DNA of 64,000 bases from Deefgea piscis (GTDB taxonomy: Bacteria; Pseudomonadota; Gammaproteobacteria; Burkholderiales; Chitinibacteraceae), in contig NZ_CP054143.1 of the NCBI RefSeq assembly GCF_013284055.1, forward strand, positions 1,364,001 through 1,428,000. The letters are read 5' to 3'. The translations under genes and the position numbers were made by a program. The notes beneath the pieces were generated by a model, which saw only the letters and a list, made by a program, of their open reading frames with translations, was not told the DNA's origin and did no database searches. Below, piece after piece: positions 18,339 through 27,986 of the stretch (positions are counted from its first letter, which is position 1; the number at the start of each line of letters is the position of its first letter).

Positions 18339-18447
18339 AGGTGCGCCCCTGCACCTCCCGCTTTTCCTCCCTGAGCGGGGCTTCGTTGATTCGAAGCATA
18401 TATATGGCCCCGATCAGGTTTTATTTAGGTCGGGGTTTCTTTTTTTT
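18339..18447 (+). ncRNA. Candidate trans-acting small RNA downstream of engB
   Basis: The region has no coding capacity but four stacked structures. SL1: AGGTGC / GCACCT, 18339-18344 with 18351-18356. SL2: CCCGC / GCGGG, 18357-18361 with 18375-18379, loop TTTTCCTCCCTGA. SL3: GCTTCG / CGAAGC, 18380-18385 with 18392-18397. Terminator: 18408-18415 with 18428-18435, then TTTC and eight T. CACCTCC (18352-18358) and the CCTCCC loop are complementary to Shine-Dalgarno sequences, as in sRNAs that block translation with C-rich loops. A long U tail suits Hfq binding. A plausible promoter precedes it. Function and expression are inferred only. Confidence 0.55.
18408..18447 (+). terminator. Rho-independent terminator downstream of engB
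   Basis: Eight-base stem CCCCGATC / GGTCGGGG (one G-T pair), 12-base loop, then a T-rich tail. It would end both engB read-through and the candidate sRNA. The following bases up to pilG at 18641 hold no gene I can see. Confidence 0.85.
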
Positions 18448-18640
18448 GTCAGTTTCATCCTGAATATGGCTGCAAATGCCAACACCTCACGTTATTAGCC
18501 TTGTCTAATATCAGTCACGCCCTTATGATTTTCCTCTACGTATAAACTGTTTATCAGTTCACCTGCTCATCGGTGTACTATTTGTTCGCGCTGAGTCTGA
18601 CACGAATTTTTCGTTGTGAGCCAGTCATGAGGATTCACGA

Positions 18641-19024
18641 ATGTCTAGTCTTGCTGGTATTAAGGTCATGGTTATCGATGACAGCAATACGATTCGACGC
18701 AGTGCTGAAATCTTTTTGGGGCAAGCAGGTTGCACTGTTATTTTGGCTGAAGATGGGTTTGATGCTTTAGCAAAAATTACAGACAACAATCCGGATGTCA
18801 TCTTTGTTGACGTCATGATGCCACGCTTAGATGGTTATCAAACTTGCGCCTTAATTAAAAAAAATCCGCGTTTTAAATCAACCCCTGTCGTGATGCTGTC
18901 GTCAAAAGATGGTTTATTTGATCGAGCGCGCGGCCGCATGGTGGGATCTGATGAGTATTTAACCAAGCCATTTACCAAAGACAGCCTATTGGCTGCTGTA
19001 GGCACTTACTCAAGCGCAACTTAA
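18641..19024 (+). CDS. pilG: Twitching motility response regulator PilG
   Basis: A 127-residue single-domain receiver. VMVIDDSNTIRRSAE supplies the acidic pocket, VDVMMPRLDGY the phosphoacceptor aspartate, and TKPFTKD the conserved lysine. Stand-alone receivers of this kind, first in a pilG-pilH-pilI-pilJ-chpA cluster, are phosphorylated by ChpA and control type IV pilus extension and surface cAMP signalling in relatives such as Pseudomonas. GAGGA at 18629-18633 is a good ribosome site. Confidence 0.92.
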   Translation: MSSLAGIKVMVIDDSNTIRRSAEIFLGQAGCTVILAEDGFDALAKITDNNPDVIFVDVMMPRLDGYQTCALIKKNPRFKSTPVVMLSSKDGLFDRARGRMVGSDEYLTKPFTKDSLLAAVGTYSSAT

Positions 19025-19049
19025 TTGAAACTAACGGACTTAATTTATT

Positions 19050-19412
19050 ATGACGATCAAAAAGATTCTGATTGTTGATGACTCGCCAACCGAGCGTCAT
19101 TTTCTAGGTGAGCTACTCACTAAAAATGGATTTCAAATTATTACTTTGGAATCCGGCGAAGAAGCGGTGAGCCGTACTAAAGAAATCATGCCAGATTTGA
19201 TTTTGATGGATGTGGTGATGCCAGGAATGAATGGTTTTCAAGCGACCCGTACCATTTCACGCGATGAGCCAACAAAAAATATTCCAATTATTATGTGCAC
19301 GTCAAAAAATCAAGAAACCGATATGGTGTGGGCAAAGCGCCAAGGTGCAACTGAATACGTGGTTAAACCGGTTGATCCACAAGAGTTACTCAATAAAATC
19401 GCCGCCCTATAA
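19050..19412 (+). CDS. pilH: Twitching motility response regulator PilH
   Basis: A 120-residue CheY-like receiver. ILIVDDSPTERHFL gives the acidic pocket, MDVVMPGMNGFQ the phosphoacceptor, and VVKPVDP the lysine. It lies 25 bases after pilG. PilH is thought to oppose PilG, acting as a phosphate sink or retraction signal. The pair is distinguished by order and by the PilH-typical PTERHF segment. Confidence 0.9.
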   Translation: MTIKKILIVDDSPTERHFLGELLTKNGFQIITLESGEEAVSRTKEIMPDLILMDVVMPGMNGFQATRTISRDEPTKNIPIIMCTSKNQETDMVWAKRQGATEYVVKPVDPQELLNKIAAL

Positions 19413-19435
19413 GGCTTAATCACTGAGGGCGTACG

Positions 19436-19963
19436 ATGGCAAAAAGAAAAAGCGAAAGAGTGAGTCTGCGTGACTACCAGCAAGGGGTGATGCAGCGCTT
19501 ACAGAGCGCCACGACTGTGGCGCAGGTCGATGTACGATTAGGTTTGCAAATTGGTAATGACCATTGGCTGGTTGATTTAGGCGATGTGTCAGAAGTGATG
19601 CCAGTACCGATGATTGCGGGCGTGCCATTAGCGCATTCATGGTTTAAAGGTGTGGCCAATATTCGTGGTAATTTAGTGAGTGTTGTTGATTTGCCTGCTT
19701 TTTTCGGTCAATCCCATCAAGGTTTTACTCAGCTTGCACGCTTAGTTCTCTTGCCATCGCGCCATCTGCCGCACGCCTCTGTCTTGGTCAATAAAATGTT
19801 AGGTTTAAAGCATTTGTCTGATTTAGAGGCTTTGCCCTTAGATGCTAGCGCCGCAGCATGGGAAGGGGGGCGATACAAAGATGCTACTGGTCAGGTTTGG
19901 CGAGTGTTGGATGTCGTGAAATTAGTCAATGAAGCTGCATTCTTGCAGACAGGTATTGCATAA
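19436..19963 (+). CDS. pilI: CheW-like adaptor PilI
   Basis: A 175-residue CheW-domain protein ([48 protein letters not shown]). It links the receptor PilJ with the kinase ChpA at the inner membrane. It is placed between pilH and pilJ as expected. No unusual features. Confidence 0.9.
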   Translation: MAKRKSERVSLRDYQQGVMQRLQSATTVAQVDVRLGLQIGNDHWLVDLGDVSEVMPVPMIAGVPLAHSWFKGVANIRGNLVSVVDLPAFFGQSHQGFTQLARLVLLPSRHLPHASVLVNKMLGLKHLSDLEALPLDASAAAWEGGRYKDATGQVWRVLDVVKLVNEAAFLQTGIA

Positions 19964-20001
19964 AAAATCAAAAGTCACTCAGGGGTGGCGTGGGAGGTAT
20001 C

Positions 20002-22185
20002 ATGGCAGTGATGGAGCGCATCAGGGGCTTGTTTTCAGGTAGCGATACCGCAGGTAAATCGCAACAAAGCGAAAACAAAAAAGCATTCGATCCATCTAGA
20101 ACCACTTGGTTTCTAGATAAAATTCGTTTACCCGAAGGTGATGATCTTAAAGCACTGAAGCCAACGCCATTGATTGGCCATTTGCCTGCTCGGCAGCAAA
20201 TGGCTATTTTCTTGCTGACCATGGTTTTGGCCATTATTTTATTTGCAGTAACGGCATTTCTGTCATTTCGCTCAAGCAGCATTAATGCCAGTAACCAAGC
20301 CACTGCAACTGAAATGCAAATGTTATCGCAAAGGATTGCTCGTGCATCGACACAAGCTATTCGCGGCGATGCGGAAGCGTTTAAAGTGTTGGATGAATCC
20401 TACAATAACTTTAATGATGATTTAAATAAGCTAATGAATGCCCGCAATCCTTGGAATTTCTTTCAAGTTTCAGGTGCTGAACAATTAGCTCAAATTGATT
20501 CCGTTTGGAATACCTCATTTCGGCCAAATCCAAGTCGGCCTACCGTTGATACTATTTTGAAGCAAAAAACGGCACTCATGTCGATTGGTCAGAGTGTAGA
20601 AGGGATTAATAGTAATGATGCAAAATTGTTAGAGTTAACCCAACAATTTGCTTCTTTACTTGCGGATGGCGGCGGTACTTTACGTGAATTAGACTACGCC
20701 AATCAATTAGCGATGTTGTCGCAAAGAACCTCAAAAAATGCCAATGCAATGTTGGCGAGTGAACTGATTAATCCAGAAGTAGTGTTTTTACTTGGCAAAG
20801 ACGTTTCGACATTTAATGAAATTGTAAAATCGTTTCTCGATGGTAATCCAGAATTAAATATTCGCCCGGTTTCTACTACGGAGATGGTCGATAAGCTTGA
20901 GCAAATCTCGGTCTTATTTAAAGACTTTCAAGTGGTGGTAAGTGCATTTTCTAAAAATATGCAGCCCTTGGTAAATACCCGTTTGGCCAATCAAGCGATT
21001 GTTCGCGATTCAGAAAAATTACTGACTGATAGTAAAGCATTGGCTGAGCAATATCACAATTCAGTCGGTGGCATGATTGTGGCTGCAGTTGAGACGGTAT
21101 TCATTTTTATTGCACTCGCTTCACTCTTATTATTAGTGCGGGTATTTAATCAAGAATCAGTAAAACGTCGTTTAGCTTCGGAAGCTGAAAACCGTAAAAA
21201 TCAGGATGCGATTTTACGCTTGCTCAATGAGATGGGTGATTTGGCTGACGGTGACTTAACGATTCGTGCTTCGGTGACAGAAGATTTAACGGGGGCGATT
21301 GCCGATTCGATTAACTTTACGATTGAAGAATTGCGTAATTTGATTACCGGTATTAACCGAGCGACAGAGAAAGTGAATGCTTCATCGGCTGAGGCGCAAA
21401 GTATTTCCACCGAATTATTGTCTGCTGCAGAACGCCAATCGAAAGAAATTGAAACCACAAATTACAACGTGGCGCAGATTGTTAACTCAATTCAAGGTGT
21501 ATCAAGTACCGCTGCTGAATCGGCAACGGTGGCGCAATCGTCTCTGGCTGCTGCAGAGTCAGGCGCCGAGGCGGTAAATAACCAAATTCAAGGTATGGGT
21601 GAGATTCGCGAGCAAATTCAAGAAACCGCCAAACGAATTAAACGCTTGGGTGAATCGTCACAAGAGATTGGTGAAATTGTTGAATTGATTTCCGATATTA
21701 CTGAGCAAACCAACGTCTTGGCATTGAATGCGGCAATTCAGGCGGCAGCAGCCGGTGAAGCTGGTCGTGGCTTCTCGGTGGTGGCTGAAGAGGTTCAGCG
21801 TTTGGCTGAACGTTCGGGCGAGGCCACCAAGCAAATTGGTGCAATTGTAAAAACCATTCAAGCTGATACGCACGATGCCGTGGCCGCGATGGAATTGTCT
21901 ACTCAAGGTGTGGTTGAAGGGGCTAAGTTGTCTGATGCTGCAGGTAGTGCGTTGTCAGAGATCGGTAAAGTTTCGCGTGAACTGGCCCGCTTGATTAGTT
22001 CAATTGCGCATGAAACCGAAGATCAAACACTGTTGGCGAGCAAAGTGAGTAACACGATGCGCGACATCTTGTCGATTACTGAGCAAACCACCGCAGGTAC
22101 TCAGCAATCGGCGATTGCAGTGGGGCAGTTAACTGGCCTAGCCGCAGAGCTAAAAGCATCGGTTTCTGGTTTCAAACTGTCTTAA
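20002..22185 (+). CDS. pilJ: Type IV pilus methyl-accepting receptor PilJ
   Basis: A 727-residue membrane chemoreceptor. The first transmembrane segment is near residues 65-90 ([20 protein letters not shown]) and the second near 355-380. PilJ-type periplasmic sensor modules lie between them. A HAMP segment and a long cytoplasmic coiled coil follow; the signalling tip is [20 protein letters not shown] with [18 protein letters not shown]. It senses surface contact or pilin and activates ChpA through PilI. GTG at 19990 is in frame; ATG at 20002 with GGAGG at 19993-19997 is the better start. Confidence 0.92.
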   Translation: MAVMERIRGLFSGSDTAGKSQQSENKKAFDPSRTTWFLDKIRLPEGDDLKALKPTPLIGHLPARQQMAIFLLTMVLAIILFAVTAFLSFRSSSINASNQATATEMQMLSQRIARASTQAIRGDAEAFKVLDESYNNFNDDLNKLMNARNPWNFFQVSGAEQLAQIDSVWNTSFRPNPSRPTVDTILKQKTALMSIGQSVEGINSNDAKLLELTQQFASLLADGGGTLRELDYANQLAMLSQRTSKNANAMLASELINPEVVFLLGKDVSTFNEIVKSFLDGNPELNIRPVSTTEMVDKLEQISVLFKDFQVVVSAFSKNMQPLVNTRLANQAIVRDSEKLLTDSKALAEQYHNSVGGMIVAAVETVFIFIALASLLLLVRVFNQESVKRRLASEAENRKNQDAILRLLNEMGDLADGDLTIRASVTEDLTGAIADSINFTIEELRNLITGINRATEKVNASSAEAQSISTELLSAAERQSKEIETTNYNVAQIVNSIQGVSSTAAESATVAQSSLAAAESGAEAVNNQIQGMGEIREQIQETAKRIKRLGESSQEIGEIVELISDITEQTNVLALNAAIQAAAAGEAGRGFSVVAEEVQRLAERSGEATKQIGAIVKTIQADTHDAVAAMELSTQGVVEGAKLSDAAGSALSEIGKVSRELARLISSIAHETEDQTLLASKVSNTMRDILSITEQTTAGTQQSAIAVGQLTGLAAELKASVSGFKLS

Positions 22186-22194
22186 TTAATCTCC

Positions 22195-22216
22195 AGACCG
22201 GCCTGGCCGGTCTTCT
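22195..22216 (+). terminator. GC-rich intercistronic hairpin between pilJ and chpA
   Basis: AGACCGG (22195-22201) pairs with CCGGTCT (22207-22213), followed by TCTT only. The weak T-run suggests partial termination or mRNA stabilisation rather than a full stop before chpA. Confidence 0.5.
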
Positions 22217-22231
22217 TCATGGAGCCCCGCC

Positions 22232-25200
22232 ATGAGTGTGCATACTGAATTTGATAAGGGCTCTTTGTTGTGGGTCAAAGCTGAAATTGACAGCACTTTG
22301 GCTCGTGCCAGTGATGCACTTGAGCAATACCGCAGCAACAAAGATACCGCTGTATTAAAACACGCAAAAACGCATTTGCATCAAGCCTATGGTGCGCTCG
22401 ATTTGGTCGAGTTAACTGGTTTGGCACGTTTTTGTGATGAAGTTGAGCAAGTGCTGCTGGTGCTTGAGCAAGGTGAGCATGACGAGATCGGCTTGCCTTT
22501 GGTATTGCGGGCGATTGAAGAAATTGGCCAATATCTAAATCGTTTAACGATCGGGATGCCCAATATCCCCTTGGCCTTATTGCCGACCTTTCGTGAGTTA
22601 GCACAATTACGTGGCGCCAGCGCATCCGGTGCCGAGCTGTTTTTCCCGCAATTTGTTTTAAGCATGCCACCAGGCTTGCCGCAAAAGCATGCCACTGCCA
22701 TTGAAATGAGCAGTATTGTGAAGCAGCAGCGCAGTCGTTATGAACGTGCACTACTGCGGTGGGTGAAAGGACAAAAAGAAGTCGGCCCAGTGATGGCCGC
22801 TAGCTTGGCTGAGCTGGCTAAATATCAAACCAGTACCTTGCCGCGACATTTTTGGTGGGCAGCTGCTGCCGTGGTGGATGGTTTAAGCAGCAATCGTGCT
22901 GAGCTTGATCTTGATCCGCAGCAAGTCGTATTGCGGCTTAATTTGCAAATCCGGCGTTTGGCAGAAGGCTCAAGCAAAGTCGCTGAGCGGCTATTTCGCG
23001 ATATTTTATATTTATTGCCGCAACTTGATTGTGATAGCGCCCTTGCGCATCGCTTGGCGCAATCATTTGCATTGGCTGATTTATTTCCCAATGCACAAAC
23101 AATTATGTCGCCAGAAAGCATGGCAGCAGAGCAATTGGCTCGCACTTTGCGTGATGACTTAACCATCGCCAAAGAATCTTGGTCGCGAGTTGCTGCTGGG
23201 CAATTAGATAAAGCCAGCACGGTTAAAAATCTGCTGCAACAATTGGCACAAAAATCCAGTCAGTTACAAATTCATGGTTTAGATGCCTTATGGCAAGGCT
23301 TATTGCCTGCGGTGATGCAAGCGCAATTGAGCCAAGATTTAGCGCTTGAAATCGCTACGGGTTTATTACTTGCTGACAATGCGCTGGCGATTTACCCGAG
23401 TCAGGCCGATGATTTTATTGAGCAAGTCGATGCTTTATTGCTGCGTTTAATTGATCCAAGTGCCGTTAATGAATTGCCGCATTTAGATGAAATTAGCCGT
23501 GAAGCGCAAGATCGCTTGTTGTTGTCGCATTTAGCCATTGAAATGCACAGCAATTTGCAAGGCATTGAAGACATCTTGGATGGTTTTTTCCGCGATCCAA
23601 GCGAGCGGCAAACACTCAATGATATTGAGCCGATGCTCCGTCAGGTGCAAGGCGCGCTGATGATGTTGGATCGGCAAACGGCGGTTGAATTAAGCCATGA
23701 GTGCTTACAAAGAATTATTCAGCACGCGAATCACGACACCAGCCCAGAGTTGCATCAACTTGAAGAGCTGGCTGAAGCCTTATCAGCGCTGGGCTTTTAT
23801 GTGGATGATTTGGCTCAGGAGCGTGATGATGAGGCGGCACTGCTACCGGCATTATTACGTTTAACAGGGCGCACTGCAGCACCGGCCGAGGTGGATGAGC
23901 GCATTGCATTGGAAGCTGAGCCCGAGCTCGCGACACCCGAGGTGGCCTTGCCAATGGCTGCGCCAGCGCCAACGGAAGTGGCATTGCCAACGTCTGAAGC
24001 GGCAATGGATGCTGAGTTACTCGAGGTTTACCTCGAAGAGGCGATTGAGGTGCTGGCGGCAATTGAAATCCAGCAAGCCTTATTGCATCACAACCCGCAT
24101 GACCGCGAAGCGTTCACAACGATACGTCGTAGCTTTCACACGCTCAAAGGTAGCGGCCGGATGGTCGGCTTGTATCAACTTGGCGAAGTGGCTTGGTCGA
24201 TTGAGCAATTACTCAATAAATGGCTGCAATTGGATAAGCCTGCTTCGCAACGTTTATTATCTTTGCTCGACTTTACGCACCAAGCTTTTGTCGATTGGGT
24301 GGATCAATTACAGAAAACGGGGGTGGTTGCCGTTGAGTCCGCAGCGATTGAGGCCGAAGCACTCGCGCTGCGTCATGAGGCTGATCTGCCTGAGAAAGGC
24401 CATGAATCATTGCCTGAAACGGCAATTGAAGTGGATATTGCCCCCGCTGCCGATATTCAAATTGGTCAGGTATCTGTCTCTGCCACCTTGTTTGCGATTT
24501 TCTGCGAAGAGGCGCGTAAATATTTAGTGGCTTTATCGCACGGCGTAGAAGTGCTCGCCGAGTCGGGAGAGGTCGAGTCACAATTTGTATTAGCGGCCCA
24601 TACCCTGGGGGGGATTGCCTCTACAGCAGGCTTTAGACCTCAAGGTGAGCTGGCATACGCTTTAGAGCATGCCTTGCAAAATGGCGCGCAAATTAATCGC
24701 GAGCAAGTGCCATTATTTGCTGATGCCGTGCAAATGCTCGATCGCATGATGCAGGATATTTTTGCTGAGCAAGCACCATGTACCGCTGCAGACTTAATTG
24801 CACGCTTAGTGGCCTTGCATGCAATGGCCGATGAAATCGAGCTCAGTGATGATGGCGAAACGCTAGAGCTCGATGCCATTGGCGATGAAATTTCATTCGC
24901 GTTAGATGCCACGACCGAGCCAGTTGTGGCGCCGCAGTTTGATGCCTTGCTGAGTGATATGGCGGTGGCGAGCACAGAAGCACCGCTACTCGATCTACCG
25001 GAACTTGAATTAACTTGGGATGCCGAGCCGCTCGAACAGCTAACCGCGCTGGAACGAATGGATGAGCCAGTAACGCTAGATCTGCCAGAGCTCGCCGATG
25101 ATTCGGTTGAACCGGCATTGCTCGATTTAGCGCCGGCGGCAGCCGATTTGGCTGTGACCGCAGTGGGTGATACGGTTGATTCGCTGTTGTTGGGGACTGA

Positions 25201-27901
25201 TTTTGTTGCTGATTTGTCGACTGAATTAATCGACTCAGATTTACCCTTGCTTGATCTAATCTTGGCCGAAGATACTCTGCCGGAAACGGAAACGGAAACG
25301 GAAACGGAAACGGAAACGGAAACGGAAACGGAAACGGAAACGGAAACGGAAACGGAAACGGAAACGGAAACGGAAACGGAAACGGAAACGGAAACGGAAA
25401 CGGAAACGGAAACGGAAACGGAAACGGAAACAGCAACAGAAGCCGAAGCCGAAGCCGAAGCCGTCAGCCTTGCGCCAACGGATGAGGTTATCGAACCTGA
25501 GTTGGATGTCTTAACACAATTAATGAGCGTGCCCGAGGCCTTTGTTGCCACGGATTTATTGGATAATTTGGCGCAGGCCATTGACGGTGATGAGCCCGAT
25601 ACCCCGCTGGCGCAGTTAATGTCTGCCGATGATGCTCTCAATGCGGCGCGTGCTGAACTTGATGCGATCTTGGTCGATGAAATCGACGAGCAATTGTTGC
25701 CGATTTTCATTGAAGAAGGCGAAGAGCTGCTACCGCAATTAAGTAATGCGCTGCGTTTACTCAATACGGCTGAAAATACGCCAGCCACCTTGCAGCAATT
25801 AAAACGTACTTTGCACACCATTAAGGGCAGTGCCCGGATGAGTGGGGCAATGCGGATGGGTGAGGCGGCGCATCGGATGGAGTCGCGTCTGGTTGAAGCG
25901 GCCACAGTGAATGCCGAATTGCTGGCGCGATTAGACAGTGATTACGATCTGATTCAAGCGCTATTTGCTGAGCTTTCACAACCGGCGAAGCGAGAAGAAG
26001 AAGGTGTGGTCGTCTCAACTGGCGCGGTAGCGACCATCCCGAAATTGTTGGCCGCAGCTGAAACCGATAATAAAACGGTGATTCGCGTTAAATCCGAATT
26101 GATTGATCAATTGGTCAATCAAGCCGGTGAAGTGGCGATTTCGCGTACGCGGATTGAAGCGGAAATGTTGATGTTTAAGAGCTCCTTGCTCGATTTAACT
26201 GAAAACGTGATGCGCTTACGCACTCAGCTGCGCGAGCTTGAAATTCAAGCTGAAACGCAAATGCAAGCGCGGGAAAAAGAAGTGCAAGAAATGCACGCCA
26301 GCTTTGATCCTTTAGAGTTTGATCGCTTTAGTCGCTTGCAAGAATTAACCCGTTTTATGGCCGAAAGCGTCAATGACGTGGGAACGGTACAACAAAGTTT
26401 ATTAAAAAATCTCGACGAATCATCCGCTGCCTTGCTGGCGCAATCGCGAATGACCAAAGAGTTGCAGCAAAGCTTGATGCGGGTGCGTATGGTGCCGTTT
26501 GCCAGCGTATCGGATCGTTTGTATCGCTTAACCCGGCAAGCCGGTAAAGACGTCGCTAAAAAGGTCAACTTGGAATTAACCGGTGGTCGCGTTGAAATCG
26601 ACCGCGGCGTACTCGATAAAATGATTTCGCCTTTTGAGCACATGCTGCGTAATGCGATTGGTCATGGTTTGGAAACAACTGAAGAACGATTGGCACTAGG
26701 TAAGGGTGAGTTTGGCGAGATTAGTATTGAGGTTCGCCAAGAAGGCAATGAGTTGGTTCTGGTCCTAAAAGACGATGGTCGTGGTTTAGACTTAGTTCGC
26801 ATCCAGCAAAAAGCCATTGCTTTAGGTTTGATCAGTGCCGATCAAGTGGTCTCTGAAAACGATCTATGCCAGCTGATTTTTGAGCCCGGTTTTTCAACTG
26901 CCGCTACTGTGACTGCGATTTCAGGCCGAGGCATTGGCATGGACGTGGTTAAAAATGAAGTCAGTAATTTGGGCGGCAAGATTGATGTGTCAACCCAAGC
27001 TGGCCAAGGCACGACGTTTGTCATTCACTTGCCATTAACGTTGGCGGTGGCCCAAGTGCTGTTGGTGAAAGCGGGCGAGCGCTTGATTGCGATTCCATCG
27101 GTGATGGTGGAGCAAGTACAAGAACTGAAAGCCGAAGCATTGGCGCGAATTTACGATAATCGTGAGCAAGAATGGATGGGACAGCGTTATCGCTTTGCCT
27201 ATTTGCCGCGATTATTAGGCGACAGTAAGGCAATCCCAGAGCAAAAACGCTATTCGACCGTGGTGTTATTGCGCTCAGGTGCCGAGCGTATAGCCATCCA
27301 TGTGGATCAATTGGTTAAAAACCAAGAGGTGGTGGTCAAACCGATTGGGCCACAATTGGCGCGGATTCCGGGCGTGGTAGGGGCGACGGTGCTCGGTACT
27401 GGTGAAATTGTGATGATTATGAATCCGCTCGCCTTGCAGGCTCAAGCGGCGCATATTCAGGCGCAACAAGCGACTGAGCGCATGCAGCATCAAGCGCAGC
27501 CAACGATGCCCGAGCAGCTGTCGACTGCGCCGGTCGTGATGGTGGTCGATGATTCGCTCACCGTGCGTAAAATCACTGGGCGCTTATTGTCGCGTGAAGG
27601 CTTCCAAGTGGTGACGGCCAAAGACGGTGTGGATGCCTTGCAGCAATTGCACGATGTGAAGCCGGCGGTGATGTTGGTGGATATTGAAATGCCAAGAATG
27701 GATGGCTTTGAGTTAACGCGCAATGTACGCGTGGCTGACGACACCAAGCATATCCCAATCATTATGATTACCTCGCGTACCGCTGAAAAGCATAAAAAAT
27801 ATGCGTTTGAGCTGGGGGTCAATGCCTATCTTGGCAAGCCGTATCAAGAAGATGAATTGCTGGGTTTGATTCGTAATTTTGTGAGTGCCGCAGCGCAATA
27901 A
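22232..27901 (+). CDS. chpA: Hybrid chemosensory histidine kinase ChpA/PilL
   Basis: An 1889-residue CheA-type kinase of the pilus chemosensory system. Several Hpt-like domains precede the core. H636 (FHTLKGSGRM) and H1195 (LHTIKGSARM) are intact phospho-sites. H790 sits in AHTLGGIAS, where the usual lysine is lost. The N-terminal Hpt-like region lacks a histidine. Dimerisation and ATPase motifs follow (HMLRNAIGHGLE, KDDGRGLD, GRGIGMDVV), then a CheW-like domain and a C-terminal receiver with D1817. Between Hpt domains, residues 1018-1067 are a pure Glu-Thr dipeptide repeat, then Glu-Ala repeats, probably a flexible acidic linker. Phosphotransfer to PilG and PilH is inferred from the family. 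Confidence 0.92.
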   Translation: MSVHTEFDKGSLLWVKAEIDSTLARASDALEQYRSNKDTAVLKHAKTHLHQAYGALDLVELTGLARFCDEVEQVLLVLEQGEHDEIGLPLVLRAIEEIGQYLNRLTIGMPNIPLALLPTFRELAQLRGASASGAELFFPQFVLSMPPGLPQKHATAIEMSSIVKQQRSRYERALLRWVKGQKEVGPVMAASLAELAKYQTSTLPRHFWWAAAAVVDGLSSNRAELDLDPQQVVLRLNLQIRRLAEGSSKVAERLFRDILYLLPQLDCDSALAHRLAQSFALADLFPNAQTIMSPESMAAEQLARTLRDDLTIAKESWSRVAAGQLDKASTVKNLLQQLAQKSSQLQIHGLDALWQGLLPAVMQAQLSQDLALEIATGLLLADNALAIYPSQADDFIEQVDALLLRLIDPSAVNELPHLDEISREAQDRLLLSHLAIEMHSNLQGIEDILDGFFRDPSERQTLNDIEPMLRQVQGALMMLDRQTAVELSHECLQRIIQHANHDTSPELHQLEELAEALSALGFYVDDLAQERDDEAALLPALLRLTGRTAAPAEVDERIALEAEPELATPEVALPMAAPAPTEVALPTSEAAMDAELLEVYLEEAIEVLAAIEIQQALLHHNPHDREAFTTIRRSFHTLKGSGRMVGLYQLGEVAWSIEQLLNKWLQLDKPASQRLLSLLDFTHQAFVDWVDQLQKTGVVAVESAAIEAEALALRHEADLPEKGHESLPETAIEVDIAPAADIQIGQVSVSATLFAIFCEEARKYLVALSHGVEVLAESGEVESQFVLAAHTLGGIASTAGFRPQGELAYALEHALQNGAQINREQVPLFADAVQMLDRMMQDIFAEQAPCTAADLIARLVALHAMADEIELSDDGETLELDAIGDEISFALDATTEPVVAPQFDALLSDMAVASTEAPLLDLPELELTWDAEPLEQLTALERMDEPVTLDLPELADDSVEPALLDLAPAAADLAVTAVGDTVDSLLLGTDFVADLSTELIDSDLPLLDLILAEDTLPETETETETETETETETETETETETETETETETETETETETETETETETETATEAEAEAEAVSLAPTDEVIEPELDVLTQLMSVPEAFVATDLLDNLAQAIDGDEPDTPLAQLMSADDALNAARAELDAILVDEIDEQLLPIFIEEGEELLPQLSNALRLLNTAENTPATLQQLKRTLHTIKGSARMSGAMRMGEAAHRMESRLVEAATVNAELLARLDSDYDLIQALFAELSQPAKREEEGVVVSTGAVATIPKLLAAAETDNKTVIRVKSELIDQLVNQAGEVAISRTRIEAEMLMFKSSLLDLTENVMRLRTQLRELEIQAETQMQAREKEVQEMHASFDPLEFDRFSRLQELTRFMAESVNDVGTVQQSLLKNLDESSAALLAQSRMTKELQQSLMRVRMVPFASVSDRLYRLTRQAGKDVAKKVNLELTGGRVEIDRGVLDKMISPFEHMLRNAIGHGLETTEERLALGKGEFGEISIEVRQEGNELVLVLKDDGRGLDLVRIQQKAIALGLISADQVVSENDLCQLIFEPGFSTAATVTAISGRGIGMDVVKNEVSNLGGKIDVSTQAGQGTTFVIHLPLTLAVAQVLLVKAGERLIAIPSVMVEQVQELKAEALARIYDNREQEWMGQRYRFAYLPRLLGDSKAIPEQKRYSTVVLLRSGAERIAIHVDQLVKNQEVVVKPIGPQLARIPGVVGATVLGTGEIVMIMNPLALQAQAAHIQAQQATERMQHQAQPTMPEQLSTAPVVMVVDDSLTVRKITGRLLSREGFQVVTAKDGVDALQQLHDVKPAVMLVDIEMPRMDGFELTRNVRVADDTKHIPIIMITSRTAEKHKKYAFELGVNAYLGKPYQEDELLGLIRNFVSAAAQ
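25282..25431 (+). repeat. GGAAAC hexanucleotide tandem repeat, 25 perfect copies
   Basis: 150 bases of uninterrupted GGAAAC inside chpA, read as GAA-ACG (Glu-Thr). It is followed by four GAAGCC units (25438-25461). The unit is a multiple of three, so changes in copy number alter linker length without a frameshift. The absence of synonymous changes indicates a recent expansion or an actively changing tract. Confidence 0.98.
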
Positions 27902-27915
27902 ACTGCATCGCGACT

Positions 27916-27953
27916 GCCAATTAAAAAAGCCCTTCGGGGCTTTTTTAATTGGC
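27916..27953. terminator. Bidirectional terminator after chpA
   Basis: Perfect 17-bp stem (27916-27932 with 27937-27953) capped by TTCG. The A-run and T-run within the stem serve chpA and the convergent gene. Confidence 0.95.
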
Positions 27954-27986
27954 TTTAAATGCGTGCGCTTTGAGCTTGTTTGGCCA

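Noticed and set aside
24640-25905. Long antisense reading frame with Val-Ser repeats opposite chpA
   Set aside because: It is a shadow of the GGAAAC repeat and the codon bias of chpA; it has no ribosome site or domain.
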